From: Ignavibacteria bacterium RIFOXYB12_FULL_35_14
Lineage (GTDB): Bacteria; Bacteroidota; Ignavibacteria; Ignavibacteriales; Ignavibacteriaceae
Direction: 5' to 3'
NCBI GenBank assembly: GCA_001803045.1
Contig: MHAR01000028.1
Location: 1 to 64,000, forward strand
DNA length: 64,000 bases
Position 1 is the stretch's first letter, and each line of letters begins with the position of its first letter. A program made the translations under genes and the position numbers. Below the pieces are notes generated by a model that searched no databases, was not told the DNA's origin, and saw only the letters and a list, made by a program, of their open reading frames with translations. This document shows, one piece after another, positions 38,161 through 48,859 of this stretch.

Positions 38161-38179
38161 TCTTCAGGTTTGATTAAAG

Positions 38180-38662
38180 ATGCTTAAAATTCTGATAACT
38201 GCAGTTGCGAAGAATAATGTTATCGGTCGATCAACTGGTGAAATGCCATGGCATTCAAAAGAGGAAACTCAGCACTTTAAACAAACTACTCTGGGTTTTC
38301 CAGTTATTATGGGGAGAAAAACAATTGAAGCTCTTGGTAAGCCTTTGGAAGGAAGAATCAATATCGTTATTACAAAGAACTCAGCGATAAAAGAAAAATT
38401 TGAAAGTTTAATCATTTACGACGCATTAAAAGATGCTTATAAATATTGTGAAGCCAATAATTATGAGAAGGTTTTTATAATCGGCGGCGGTCAAATATTT
38501 GAAAAAGCCATTGCTGAGGCAGATGAGATGATTATTTCTTACATGGATTTTAATGCGGAAGGCGATGTATATTTTCCCAGAATAGATTTTTTAAAATGGA
38601 ATGTCTCATCTCGGGAAAAGAGAAAAGATTTTGAAATAGTTACATATATAAGAATGAAATAG
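38180..38662 (+). CDS. folA: Dihydrofolate reductase
   Basis: Reduces dihydrofolate to tetrahydrofolate with NADPH. Predicted 160 residues, the usual length. VAKNNVIGRSTGEMPWHSKEE (substrate/cofactor loop), GFPVIMGRKTIEALGKPLEGR and FIIGGGQIFEKAI are the standard motifs, and a Glu/Asp-type acid in the MPWHSKEE helix serves proton donation. Its stop codon shares one base with the GTG start of mutL, so thyX-folA-mutL look like an operon. Confidence 0.94.
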   Translation: MLKILITAVAKNNVIGRSTGEMPWHSKEETQHFKQTTLGFPVIMGRKTIEALGKPLEGRINIVITKNSAIKEKFESLIIYDALKDAYKYCEANNYEKVFIIGGGQIFEKAIAEADEMIISYMDFNAEGDVYFPRIDFLKWNVSSREKRKDFEIVTYIRMK

Positions 38663-40512
38663 TGTCGAACAAAATTCAAATATTACCTGAGAACCTTGCA
38701 AATAAAATTGCCGCAGGTGAAGTCATTCAGCGGCCTGAATCCGCTGTGAAAGAACTTCTGGAAAATGCTATTGATGCCGAGGCAACAAGAATTGAAGTGC
38801 TGATAAAACGCGCAGGTAAAGCTTTAATTCAAGTTTACGATGATGGAATTGGGATGTCCGAAGAAGATGTTGTAGTATCCATTCAGAAACATGCCACAAG
38901 TAAAATTTCCACGTACGAAGATTTGGAGGCAATCAAAACGCTTGGTTTTCGAGGAGAAGCTCTTAGTTCCATGGCAGCGGTTACGCAGCTTGAAATTAGA
39001 ACCGAACGCAGAGAAGACGAAATAGGAACACTAGTTAGAATTGATGAATCCGGAAGTCTTGTTAAGGAAAAAGGTTCATTTGCTAAAGGTACTTGTGTTT
39101 CGCTTAAAAATCTTTTTTATAATACACCGGCTCGACGAAATTTTCTTAAAACAGACGCGACTGAACTCAAGCACATTATCGACACATTCAACAAAGCTTC
39201 GTTGGGTCATCCTAAAATCCATTTTAAGTTTTACAATGATGATGATTTGATTTTTGATTATCCTGCCGGGACATTGGAAAACCGTATCGAATCAATTTTT
39301 GCCGCTAATATGCTGGATGCTTTAATTCCTGTTGAAGAAAAAACTGATTACTTGGATGTTCATGGATTTATTGGTAAGCCAAGTCTTCTCAAAAAAAGTA
39401 AAGGCGAGCAATATCTTTTTCTTAACTCGCGCTATGTAATAAGCAAGCAAATAAATCACGCTGTATTTTCTGCCTTCGAAAATTTTCTTGAGAAGGGAGA
39501 TTATCCTTTCTTTATTCTTTTTATTGACATCGATCCCCATCATGTGGATGTAAATGTTCATCCATCGAAGCTTGAAGTGCGATTTGAAAATGAAAAAGAA
39601 ATTTACACGTTCGTTGTTGCGGTTATCAAAAAAAGTCTGGGACTTTATGATCTTGTTCCGAATATGAGTTTTAGCGATTCACCTGTTCAAACTGAAAAAT
39701 TAGAGCAAATCACTTTTTCAAAAACGGAGAAAGATGATTTCTCAGACAGGCCAAGTTTCAAAGAAAAAGGATCTTCTGCAAGAACAAACTTTAGTGATAA
39801 AGAAATTGATCTACTGTTTAGTTCTCTTCCTGATATTGAAACACAGGGTAAATCTGAACCCATTGATCATCCATTCCAGGAAACCAGGCAACGAGAAATA
39901 GTTCACACGGATGCAAAGTATACTCGTGATTTATCGGAAGAGTTTCCATTCATTATTCAACTTCACAACAAGTATATTCTTTCGCAGATTAAAACAGGAT
40001 TAATGATCATTGATCAGCATGTTGCCCATGAAAGAATTCTTTATGAGAAAGCTTTAAAACGTCTTGATGCCGATCTTCCATTTTCGCAGCAGTTATTATT
40101 TCCCAAAACCATTGAGTTAGATCCGGGAAGATATCAAGTTCTAAAAGAGATAAATACATTGCTTAACAAACTTGGTTTTGATATAAAGTATTCCGGCAAG
40201 AACACCATTGTAATTGTTGGCGTTACCGATGATATTATTGCCGGTTCCGAAGAAAAAGTTTTACTCGAAATAATTGATGAGTACACAGATAATCAAAGAG
40301 AAAAAACGCTTGAGGAGAGAGATAACATTGCGAAATCATACTCTTGTCATACAGCTATTAAGTCGGGTGATAAGCTCTCGGAAAGAGAAATGAGATTACT
40401 GATTGACCAATTGTTTGCAACATCGATGCCGTATGTTTGTCCTCATGGCAGACCAATCGTAATTAAAATTTCATTGGATGAATTTGATCGTAGATTCGGT
40501 AGAACTTCCTAA
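38662..40512 (+). CDS. mutL: DNA mismatch repair protein MutL (endonuclease type)
   Basis: Predicted 616 residues from GTG 38662. The N-terminal GHKL ATPase shows ELLENAIDAEATRIEV, DDGIGM and GFRGEALSSMAAV; the C-terminal dimerisation/nuclease domain carries DQHVAHERILYE, matching the metal-binding nuclease motif DQHAxxExxxxE with Ala to Val, plus SCHTAIKSGDKL and CPHGRPI. It couples MutS mismatch recognition to strand incision. A charged, low-conservation linker (about 335-430) joins the halves as in other MutL proteins. Confidence 0.96.
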   Translation: MSNKIQILPENLANKIAAGEVIQRPESAVKELLENAIDAEATRIEVLIKRAGKALIQVYDDGIGMSEEDVVVSIQKHATSKISTYEDLEAIKTLGFRGEALSSMAAVTQLEIRTERREDEIGTLVRIDESGSLVKEKGSFAKGTCVSLKNLFYNTPARRNFLKTDATELKHIIDTFNKASLGHPKIHFKFYNDDDLIFDYPAGTLENRIESIFAANMLDALIPVEEKTDYLDVHGFIGKPSLLKKSKGEQYLFLNSRYVISKQINHAVFSAFENFLEKGDYPFFILFIDIDPHHVDVNVHPSKLEVRFENEKEIYTFVVAVIKKSLGLYDLVPNMSFSDSPVQTEKLEQITFSKTEKDDFSDRPSFKEKGSSARTNFSDKEIDLLFSSLPDIETQGKSEPIDHPFQETRQREIVHTDAKYTRDLSEEFPFIIQLHNKYILSQIKTGLMIIDQHVAHERILYEKALKRLDADLPFSQQLLFPKTIELDPGRYQVLKEINTLLNKLGFDIKYSGKNTIVIVGVTDDIIAGSEEKVLLEIIDEYTDNQREKTLEERDNIAKSYSCHTAIKSGDKLSEREMRLLIDQLFATSMPYVCPHGRPIVIKISLDEFDRRFGRTS

Positions 40513-40561
40513 CAAAATTGATGTTTATTTTCATAGGTGTATCAATCAAAAAGGTTAAAGA

Positions 40562-42214
40562 ATGAAATCAAACTATAAAGAGAGAAGAAACGATTACCAG
40601 AAAAAAGCTGAAGCCGCAAAAAATTCGGGTATGAAGTTTACGACTGTGAGTGGTGAACCGATTGAAATGTTTTACGGTCCTGATGATATTGAAAATATTA
40701 ATTACTTAAGTGAAATTGGTTTTCCAGGTGAATATCCATACACGCGTGGAATTCATGTTAATGGTTATCGTGGTAAAATTTGGACTATGAGGCAGTTTGC
40801 CGGTTTTGGTTCTCCTGAAGATACAAACAAAAGATTTCACTACCTATTAAATCATGGTCAAACCGGATTGTCTGTAGCATTCGATTTACCAACGCTTATG
40901 GGCTGGAATTCCGATTCCCCGATGAGTGAAGGCGAAGTTGGAATTTGCGGTGTTTCGATTTCATCTTTGGAGGACATGGAAATATTGTTCGATAAAATTC
41001 CGCTCGATAAAGTTTCAACCTCAATGACGATCAATTCACCGGCTGCGATGATATTTGCATTTTATCTTGCTGTTGCTAAAAAACAAAATGTTGATTTGAA
41101 AAATCTAAGAGGAACTTTGCAAAACGATATTCTTAAAGAATACATCGCACAAAAAGAGTATATCTATCCCCCTCATCCTTCAATGCGAATTATTGTGGAT
41201 ATGATTGAGTATTGCGCCAAAGATGTTCCTCAATGGAATCCGGTTTCAGTCAGCGGTTATCATATTCGTGAAGCCGGATCAACTGCTGTGCAGGAGCTTG
41301 CTTACACTTTAGCCGATGGTTTTGCGTACATAGAAGCTTGCATCGAGCGTGGAATGGATGTTGATGAATTTGCTCCTCGAATTTCGTTTTTCTTCAATTC
41401 ACATCTCGATTTTTTTGAAGAGATTGCTAAGTTCAGAGCAGCAAGAAAAATTTATGCTAAGAGAATGAAGGAAAGATACGGAGCGAAAAATCCACGTTCA
41501 TGGTGGATGAGATTTCACACTCAAACTGCAGGATGTACACTTACAGCGCAGCAGCCGGAAAATAATATTGTCCGCACTGCATTCCAGGCATTGGCAGGAG
41601 TTTTAGGCGGAACTCAATCGCTGCATACAAATTCCATGGATGAAACTCTTGCTCTTCCCAGTGAAAAAGCCGTAAAGATCGCTTTGCGAACTCAGCAGAT
41701 CATAGCATATGAAACAGGTGTAATCAATACAGTTGATCCATTGGGTGGAAGTTATTTTGTTGAGGCTCTTACAGATAAAATGGAAAAAGGAGCTAATGAA
41801 ATATTTGAACAGATTGATACTTTAGGTGGCGTTATTCCTGCTATTGAATCTGGTTATTTTCAAAAGGAAATAGCTGATGCGGCATATCGTTATCAAAAAG
41901 AAATAGAGCGGAAAGAAAAATTTATTGTGGGAGTAAATGAGTTTGTTGAAGAAAATGAAAAGATAGATATTCCAATTCTCACGGTATCACCAGAAGTTGA
42001 AAAAATGCAGCGGGAGAGATTAACTGCATTAAGGTCAAAGCGAAACCGAAAAGCTGTTGAAAATAGTTTGGAAGAAATAAGAATAGCTGCAGCTGAAAAC
42101 AGAAACCTTATGCCGTTATTTGTTGACGCTGCGTTAAATTATGTTACACTTGGCGAAATGACTGAGGAACTTAAAAAAGTTTTTGGTGTTTACGAAGAAA
42201 CGGCAGTATTCTAA
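40562..42214 (+). CDS. mcmA1: Methylmalonyl-CoA mutase, catalytic subunit without cobalamin-binding domain
   Basis: Interconverts methylmalonyl-CoA and succinyl-CoA (or a related acyl-CoA pair) with adenosylcobalamin. The 550-residue product spans only the TIM-barrel part: [61 protein letters not shown] and [13 protein letters not shown] are strongly conserved. It ends where the B12-binding domain (DxHxxG) would begin, as in two-subunit archaeal and bacterial enzymes whose small subunit is separate. No small subunit is in this window. Preceded by AAAGG and 49 bases after mutL; the next gene starts on the last base of its stop. Confidence 0.93.
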   Translation: MKSNYKERRNDYQKKAEAAKNSGMKFTTVSGEPIEMFYGPDDIENINYLSEIGFPGEYPYTRGIHVNGYRGKIWTMRQFAGFGSPEDTNKRFHYLLNHGQTGLSVAFDLPTLMGWNSDSPMSEGEVGICGVSISSLEDMEILFDKIPLDKVSTSMTINSPAAMIFAFYLAVAKKQNVDLKNLRGTLQNDILKEYIAQKEYIYPPHPSMRIIVDMIEYCAKDVPQWNPVSVSGYHIREAGSTAVQELAYTLADGFAYIEACIERGMDVDEFAPRISFFFNSHLDFFEEIAKFRAARKIYAKRMKERYGAKNPRSWWMRFHTQTAGCTLTAQQPENNIVRTAFQALAGVLGGTQSLHTNSMDETLALPSEKAVKIALRTQQIIAYETGVINTVDPLGGSYFVEALTDKMEKGANEIFEQIDTLGGVIPAIESGYFQKEIADAAYRYQKEIERKEKFIVGVNEFVEENEKIDIPILTVSPEVEKMQRERLTALRSKRNRKAVENSLEEIRIAAAENRNLMPLFVDAALNYVTLGEMTEELKKVFGVYEETAVF

Positions 42215-43086
42215 TGTTTAAAATTTATTTTAATCTCTTACGAATTCCTCAATGGATTAAAAACTTTTTTATATTTGTTCCTCTTGTGTTCTCTCAGCAC
42301 TTATTCGATCAGAATTATGTAAAATTATCCCTCCTCGGATTTATATTATTTTGCCTTGTTTCAAGCAGCATATACATAATTAATGATTTGATAGATATTA
42401 ATGAAGATAAGCTTCATCCTGTAAAAAAGTTCCGCCCTATTCCCGCCGGATTAATTTCAAAAAGCAAAGCTGTTGTACTTGCTGCGATTTTAGCGGCGAT
42501 TTCCTTTTCATTACTTCCTTTTACTAATCCTTACTTTAGTATCACGGTATTCTCGTATTTTGCAATAACCATTTTGTATTCTGCGGGTCTAAAAAACATT
42601 GTTATACTTGATGTGTTCACAATCGCCGCGGGGTTTATACTGAGAATTTTAGGCGGTGCATTCATCATCAATGTTGAAATTTCAAGCTGGTTAATGTTAA
42701 CAACAATGTTCATATCACTTTTTCTGGCTGTGATGAAAAGGCGTTCAGAGCTTAAACATGTTACCGGGGAAGATAATTCTTCGACCCGGAAAGTTTTAGT
42801 GCATTATTCTATCGATTTTATAGATCAGATGTCAACCGTAACGTCTGCAGGGGTTATTATTTGTTACGCACTTTATACCGTATCGCAAAGAACAGTTTCA
42901 ATATTCAAGACGGAAAACTTAATTTATACTACGCCATTTGTTGTATTTGGAATTTTTAGATATATGTATTTAGTTTACATTGGTAAGAAAGGAGAAAACA
43001 CTTCAGAACTTTTGTTGTCAGATCTCCCAATGATGATCAATTTGCTATTTTATATTTTAACTGTTGTGGTAATCATTTATAGATAA
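42214..43086 (+). CDS. UbiA-family prenyltransferase, decaprenyl-phosphate phosphoribosyltransferase-like
   Basis: Predicted 290-residue membrane protein with about eight helices. RIPQWIKNFFIFVPLVFS at the start and NDLIDINEDKLHPVKKFRPI, including the NDxxDxxxD metal-binding motif, match the branch of UbiA that transfers phosphoribose to a polyprenyl phosphate in mycobacterial arabinan synthesis and occurs widely in other bacteria. In this organism it may provide a lipid-linked ribose/arabinose precursor for a surface glycan. Overlaps the mutase gene by one base. UbiA family sure; the exact acceptor inferred. Confidence 0.8.
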   Translation: MFKIYFNLLRIPQWIKNFFIFVPLVFSQHLFDQNYVKLSLLGFILFCLVSSSIYIINDLIDINEDKLHPVKKFRPIPAGLISKSKAVVLAAILAAISFSLLPFTNPYFSITVFSYFAITILYSAGLKNIVILDVFTIAAGFILRILGGAFIINVEISSWLMLTTMFISLFLAVMKRRSELKHVTGEDNSSTRKVLVHYSIDFIDQMSTVTSAGVIICYALYTVSQRTVSIFKTENLIYTTPFVVFGIFRYMYLVYIGKKGENTSELLLSDLPMMINLLFYILTVVVIIYR

Positions 43087-43093
43087 ATTGCTC

Positions 43094-43564
43094 ATGAAAC
43101 GAATTCGTTTTTCAATCATTATAATAATAGCAATGTATTCGCTAAATTTAGGAAGTGCACATCAGCCGGTCGGAGGTGGATTGAATTTATCCATGAAGGC
43201 AGCTAAGATAGATTCATGGTTGAACTTAATACCCGGTAGTCCCGGATCCTTCCAGTTTACTGGTGAGTTGAAAATAAAAAGCAAAGAAGATTTTGATGCT
43301 AAAAATCTGTTGCTAAGTAATATAACAGTTATGCAGAATAATATAGAATTATTTTCCTTTACTCCTGCTTTTATGCCAAAGGTTTGCATTCCCCATCCTA
43401 CTGACCTTATCCCAATTTCTATTCCATGGCTTGAGTCTGAACCTGAAACCGACATCATTCCCTCTAGAGCTGAAAAATATTATCTGTTTTACACTAAATC
43501 AGGCATAACAATAAATAAAGAGCTTGATGTTGATTTACCGATTAAGCCTATAATGTTATTTTAG
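43094..43564 (+). CDS. Exported hypothetical protein
   Basis: Predicted 156 residues from ATG 43094 (an in-frame TTG lies six bases upstream). Residues 1-22 form a signal peptide (MKRIRFSIIIIIAMYSLNLG). The mature part is Pro- and Ile-rich with alternating hydrophobic residues, suggesting a small beta-sandwich, and includes SPGSFQFTGELKIKSKEDFD. No family recognised. It lies eight bases after the prenyltransferase gene, so is likely in the same operon. Confidence 0.55.
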   Translation: MKRIRFSIIIIIAMYSLNLGSAHQPVGGGLNLSMKAAKIDSWLNLIPGSPGSFQFTGELKIKSKEDFDAKNLLLSNITVMQNNIELFSFTPAFMPKVCIPHPTDLIPISIPWLESEPETDIIPSRAEKYYLFYTKSGITINKELDVDLPIKPIMLF

Positions 43565-43623
43565 GAATATGATGATTCTTTTATATATGAAATTGAAAAC
43601 ATAAAAGTTGAAAAGGTTTGTAA

Positions 43624-44853
43624 GTGATTAATGATCTTCTGATATTGATCATACTTCTGGCATTGAGCGCATTTTTTTCGGCATCTGAAATAGCGTTTAT
43701 ACTTTCAAATAAGATTAAGCTGGAAATCAAAGCTCGTAAGAAAAATTTTGCTGCTCAAAACGCATTGTATTTCAATCAGCATCCTCAAAATTTTTTTTCA
43801 ACGATGCTTATCGGAAATAATATTGGTAATATTGCCTTTGCCTCAATCAGTGCGGTTCTCCTGTCAACACTTTTCAACCTTGATGAATTTGCAATACTTA
43901 TTATTTCCACAATAGTGCTGTTGTTTATAGGAGAGCTTATTCCAAAATATTTGGCACGAGAAATAGCTGATCGCTTTATTCTGTTATCCTCAATTCCACT
44001 CCGGGTTGTATCATTCATTTTATATCCTTTTGTAAAATTTATTTCTTGGATTTCATCATTTCTGACTCAACTGACACCAAGTAGCGAAATCGGTATAAAT
44101 TCATTATTCAATCGAGAGACTATTGATTCGTTGGTTAGAGAAAGTCGTGAGGCTGGAATTGTTGACCAAAAGGAGAGTGATATCATCAACAAAGTATTGA
44201 ATTTGGCTGATCAGCGAGTTTACGAAGCGATGCGTCCCAGAACCGAAATTGTTGGGGTAGAGATAAATCAAACTATTGATGAAGCCCTTTCAATTTTTAT
44301 CGATTCCGGCTACTCAAAACTGCCTGTTTATGAAGATAGCGTTGATAATATTAAAGGTGTTATTTATTCGTACGATATTTTTAAAGTACCTGAAAATGTT
44401 CAGGCAATAACAAGAAAAATTTTATTTGTACCGGAGACGAAAAAAAGTTTTGAAATGCTTAATGAGTTTTTATCCAATCAGATTACGATTGCTGTTGTAG
44501 TTGATGAGTTCGGCGGCACCGCAGGTTTAGTTACTATGGAAGATATAATCGAGGAGCTTTTCGGTGAAATTAGAGATGAGTATGACGTTGAGGAAAATAT
44601 TTGTAGAAAGATTGCTGAAAAATCCTTTCTAATAAGCGGTAAAGTTGAAATTGATTTTATAAATGAAAAGTATAATCTAAAATTACCAACAGGCGATTAT
44701 GAAACTATTGCCGGCTACATTATCACTTCATTAGGTCGCATTCCAATTCAAGGCGAGAATGTTAAAATTGATCATTTTAATTTTCTTATCGCAAGAGCAT
44801 CAAATAAAACTGTTGAAGTAGTAAAGATCGTTGTAGAATCTGATCACGAATAA
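43624..44853 (+). CDS. CNNM/CBS-domain CorC-HlyC family membrane protein
   Basis: Predicted 409 residues from GTG 43624. The N-terminal CNNM transmembrane region (about 1-165) starts with ALSAFFSASEIAFILSNKIK; two CBS domains (about 190-315) include RPRTEIVGVEI, GYSKLPVYEDSVDNIKGVIY and VVVDEFGGTAGLVTMEDIIEELFGEI; a CorC_HlyC domain closes the protein (about 330-405, LPTGDYETIAGYI). Members are implicated in magnesium or cobalt transport and stress resistance, with older annotations as hemolysins. 59 bases after the preceding gene. Confidence 0.88.
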   Translation: MINDLLILIILLALSAFFSASEIAFILSNKIKLEIKARKKNFAAQNALYFNQHPQNFFSTMLIGNNIGNIAFASISAVLLSTLFNLDEFAILIISTIVLLFIGELIPKYLAREIADRFILLSSIPLRVVSFILYPFVKFISWISSFLTQLTPSSEIGINSLFNRETIDSLVRESREAGIVDQKESDIINKVLNLADQRVYEAMRPRTEIVGVEINQTIDEALSIFIDSGYSKLPVYEDSVDNIKGVIYSYDIFKVPENVQAITRKILFVPETKKSFEMLNEFLSNQITIAVVVDEFGGTAGLVTMEDIIEELFGEIRDEYDVEENICRKIAEKSFLISGKVEIDFINEKYNLKLPTGDYETIAGYIITSLGRIPIQGENVKIDHFNFLIARASNKTVEVVKIVVESDHE

Positions 44854-44996
44854 ATGATCAAAATAAACTAATTCAAAAATCAGTGACGATCAGTCTAATC
44901 TGTGTGGTATTCCTCCATTTGCGACTCGATATTTCCAAATTGGCAGTTGAGATTATTTGAAGTAATTTTATAAGGAAAATTTTCGAATACTTTTAA

Positions 44997-46163
<1,167 letters not shown>

Positions 46164-46478
46164 TTGGAACTTTTAATTGCTATGGCTCCCCAAGGTGGAG
46201 GAAGCGCAAATCTAATCAGCACACTGGTAATGTTTGGTGCTATCTTTTTAATTTTTTATTTTATGATAATCAGACCACAGCAAAAGAGGGCTAAGGAAAG
46301 AGAAAAAATGCTGAGCAATATGCAAAAGGGTGATAAAGTAATTACAAGCGGCGGATTGCATGGTACTATTGCCGGTCTTGATGAAAAGACAGTTCTTTTG
46401 CAAGTTGGTGATAATATCAAAATGAAATTTGAAAAATCAGCAATTGCAAGTATTTCGGCTTCTAAAGAAGGTACTTAA
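46164..46478 (+). CDS. yajC: Sec translocon accessory protein YajC
   Basis: Predicted 104 residues from TTG 46164, with a strong GGAGG ribosome binding site just upstream; the next ATG (46182) is less well placed. One membrane helix (about 20-42, LVMFGAIFLIFYFMIIRPQQKR) is followed by a basic stretch and the conserved cytoplasmic domain GDKVITSGGLHGTIAGLDEKTV. YajC joins SecDF at the inner membrane. secD/secF are not in the window. Confidence 0.93.
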   Translation: MELLIAMAPQGGGSANLISTLVMFGAIFLIFYFMIIRPQQKRAKEREKMLSNMQKGDKVITSGGLHGTIAGLDEKTVLLQVGDNIKMKFEKSAIASISASKEGT

Positions 46479-46539
46479 TTTAGCTCTTAGCGTATTCTTT
46501 TTGGAATAAAATACATATAACTAATAATAAAACGACTTT

Positions 46540-47736
46540 ATGTTTTGTACAGTTGAAGAAGCAATTGAAGAAATAAAGCAGGGCAGAGTTATCATCATTG
46601 TTGATGATGAAGACCGTGAAAACGAAGGCGATTTCGTCTGTGCCGCCGAGTATATAACTCCTGATATTGTGAATTTTATGGTTACTCATGGTAAAGGAAT
46701 GTTGTGTGTGGCACTTAGCGGTAAAAGATTGGATGATCTGGGACTTCCATTGATGGTTGACAAAAGCTCTGCACTTCATGGAACTCAATTCACCGTTACA
46801 GTTGATGCAATTGAAGGTACTACTACAGGAATTTCTGCTGCCGACCGCGCAATGACTATCAAAAAATTAACGGATCTAAATTCTAAAGCATCTGATTTTG
46901 CACGACCTGGACACATATTTCCACTCAAAGCATTTGAAGAAGGCGTACTGAGAAGAGCAGGTCATACTGAAGCAGCGGTTGATCTGTGTAGATTGGCGAA
47001 GATGACCCCGGGAGGAGTTCTTTGTGAAATATTAAAAGATGATGGTGAGATGGCTCGTGTAGGCGATCTTCAAAAGATAGCTAAAAAGTTCAGCTTGAAG
47101 ATCGTTACTGTAAAAGATATAATCACATACCGTATCACAAAGGATAGATTAGTCGAAAGAATTACCGATATTAACTTTCCAACAAAACATGGTGAGTTTC
47201 ACCTATTTCTCTATAAAAATTTACTCGACCAGAAAAAACAGATTGCAATAGTAAAAGGTAAAATTAATCCATCCGAACCAATACTCGTTCGTATGCACTC
47301 GGAATGTTTAACGGGAGATGTTTTTCATTCTTTGCGATGTGATTGCCATGATCAGCTAAACTCTGCTTTAGAACAAATTAAAACTGCCGGAAACGGTGTG
47401 CTCGTTTACATGAGGCAAGAGGGAAGGGGAATAGGCCTTGTTAATAAAATCTTAGCTTATAAGTTGCAAGATGAAGGTAAAGATACCGTTGAAGCTAACG
47501 AGGCATTGGGATTCAGACCGGATCTGCGGGATTACGGAATCGGTGCACAAATTCTTCTCGACCTGGGCGTTCGCAAAATTCGTTTGCTAACCAATAATCC
47601 TAAAAAGGTTATTGGACTTAAAGGTTATGGATTAGAAATTATTGAACGCGTACCAATCGAAATGCCCACTAATAAAAATAATGAACGTTACCTCAAAACT
47701 AAAAGAGATAAGCTGGGACATATAATATTGCAATGA
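46540..47736 (+). CDS. ribBA: Bifunctional RibBA: 3,4-dihydroxy-2-butanone-4-phosphate synthase / GTP cyclohydrolase II
   Basis: Catalyses both entry reactions of riboflavin synthesis. Predicted 398 residues. The DHBP-synthase half (1-200) contains DDEDRENEGDFV, and GHTEAAVDLCRLAKMTPGGVLCEI; the GTP cyclohydrolase II half (about 205-398) contains the zinc site CLTGDVFHSLRCDCHDQL, RQEGRGIGLVNKI and LRDYGIGAQILLDLG. No FMN riboswitch fits in the 61-base upstream gap. The gene ends before a bidirectional terminator. Confidence 0.96.
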   Translation: MFCTVEEAIEEIKQGRVIIIVDDEDRENEGDFVCAAEYITPDIVNFMVTHGKGMLCVALSGKRLDDLGLPLMVDKSSALHGTQFTVTVDAIEGTTTGISAADRAMTIKKLTDLNSKASDFARPGHIFPLKAFEEGVLRRAGHTEAAVDLCRLAKMTPGGVLCEILKDDGEMARVGDLQKIAKKFSLKIVTVKDIITYRITKDRLVERITDINFPTKHGEFHLFLYKNLLDQKKQIAIVKGKINPSEPILVRMHSECLTGDVFHSLRCDCHDQLNSALEQIKTAGNGVLVYMRQEGRGIGLVNKILAYKLQDEGKDTVEANEALGFRPDLRDYGIGAQILLDLGVRKIRLLTNNPKKVIGLKGYGLEIIERVPIEMPTNKNNERYLKTKRDKLGHIILQ

Positions 47737-47749
47737 AGTCTACGGAAAA

Positions 47750-47798
47750 CTTCAAGGTTAGGGAAACGCCTGATCGTATCTTAACCTTGAAGGTTTTT
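47750..47798. terminator. Bidirectional terminator between convergent genes
   Basis: CTTCAAGGTTA (47750-47760) is perfectly complementary to TAACCTTGAAG (47782-47792); T-run 47794-47798 follows on + and GAAAAC before the stem gives T-rich sequence on -. It lies between ribBA (+) and the lipoprotein gene (-). The 21-base loop is longer than usual. Confidence 0.65.
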
Positions 47799-47803
47799 AA
47801 ACA

Positions 47804-48847
47804 CTACAGCAACTCCAAAATATTTGTATTATCAACTGTTTCCGTTTTCACACCTTTCTCAAGCCCTTTCGGGGTTGGCACTTCCATAGAATATGAAATC
47901 TGAATTTTACTGTTAGTCTTAGATTTTTGAACGCATCCCTTAGTTAAATTAAAATAAATTTTTCCTTCGGCGAATGTTACCGGTTTCTTAAAAACATAGG
48001 TAGCTCCGCGATCAGTTACTTTGTTATCACCTGAAATATCTGTTTTAAGGCCGGCGTCTATTACGGCAATTTTATCATTGTTAAACAACTCAAGACTTTT
48101 GACTTTATATGTGCTTGTGTTCTGCACTTGAAAGACCATAAGCTTTGTTGGTTCTTGTGGATTTGACCAGAGCGAATCCTTAGCCATTATTTCATCCGGA
48201 AGCTGACGGAATACTTGAACCACAATTGGTTTTAATGCACGCTCTATCATATCTTTTTTCAAATAATCTTTCTCAGATGCTGTTACTGAATCTATGGCAC
48301 CTTTTAGTTTAAGGAATTCATTAATAATTCTATCGGCTTTATAAATCTCGACTACCTCACCGGTTTTGCTGACTCTTACATTAAATTGATTATTAAGCAC
48401 TGCAACATACTCTGAATATCTTACTCGATCCATTGAATCTTTTGATTTACTTGACTCAAAGTGAAATTTTTCTCCATTTGCATTTGCATCAAGCTTTACT
48501 GATGCTATGTTAAATCCTATCTCATAAATGCTGTCGATATCAATATCGAGAACCTTCAGCTTAATCAGGTAAGTGAGAGTCTGCTTAACTTTTTGTGAAA
48601 GAAGTGTATCATTTGCGTTTACAGTTTGAGTATTCTCGGCAATATTCGTCAATCGATATTCATACTCATTACCCTTATCGAAAGCATATTTGATATAAAA
48701 TTGCTCATTCTGATTCTCAAGCTGAACCGTTTTTATTTCAGTTGTATCAGTTGCATACTTGTCTTTTATATCTACGGGTTTATCATCTTCCTTTTTACAG
48801 CTAACCAGGATTAGGGGTAATGATAATAAAATCAGTAAGTGTTTCAT
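47804..48847 (-). CDS. Lipoprotein, DUF6263-like
   Basis: Predicted 347 residues. Signal peptide with lipobox LILVSC (Cys17) followed by KKED. The mature protein resembles DUF6263-type lipoproteins of Bacteroidetes: an early FDKGNEYEYRLTN strand, long alternating beta pattern, VRVSKTGEVVEIYKAD, and C-terminal GKIYFNLTKGCVQKSKT. Function of the family is unknown; the location would be the periplasmic face of inner or outer membrane. It lies 12 bases downstream of the NamZ-like gene on the same strand. Confidence 0.7.
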   Translation of the reverse strand: MKHLLILLSLPLILVSCKKEDDKPVDIKDKYATDTTEIKTVQLENQNEQFYIKYAFDKGNEYEYRLTNIAENTQTVNANDTLLSQKVKQTLTYLIKLKVLDIDIDSIYEIGFNIASVKLDANANGEKFHFESSKSKDSMDRVRYSEYVAVLNNQFNVRVSKTGEVVEIYKADRIINEFLKLKGAIDSVTASEKDYLKKDMIERALKPIVVQVFRQLPDEIMAKDSLWSNPQEPTKLMVFQVQNTSTYKVKSLELFNNDKIAVIDAGLKTDISGDNKVTDRGATYVFKKPVTFAEGKIYFNLTKGCVQKSKTNSKIQISYSMEVPTPKGLEKGVKTETVDNTNILELL

Positions 48848-48859
48848 TTGTTTTTCCTT

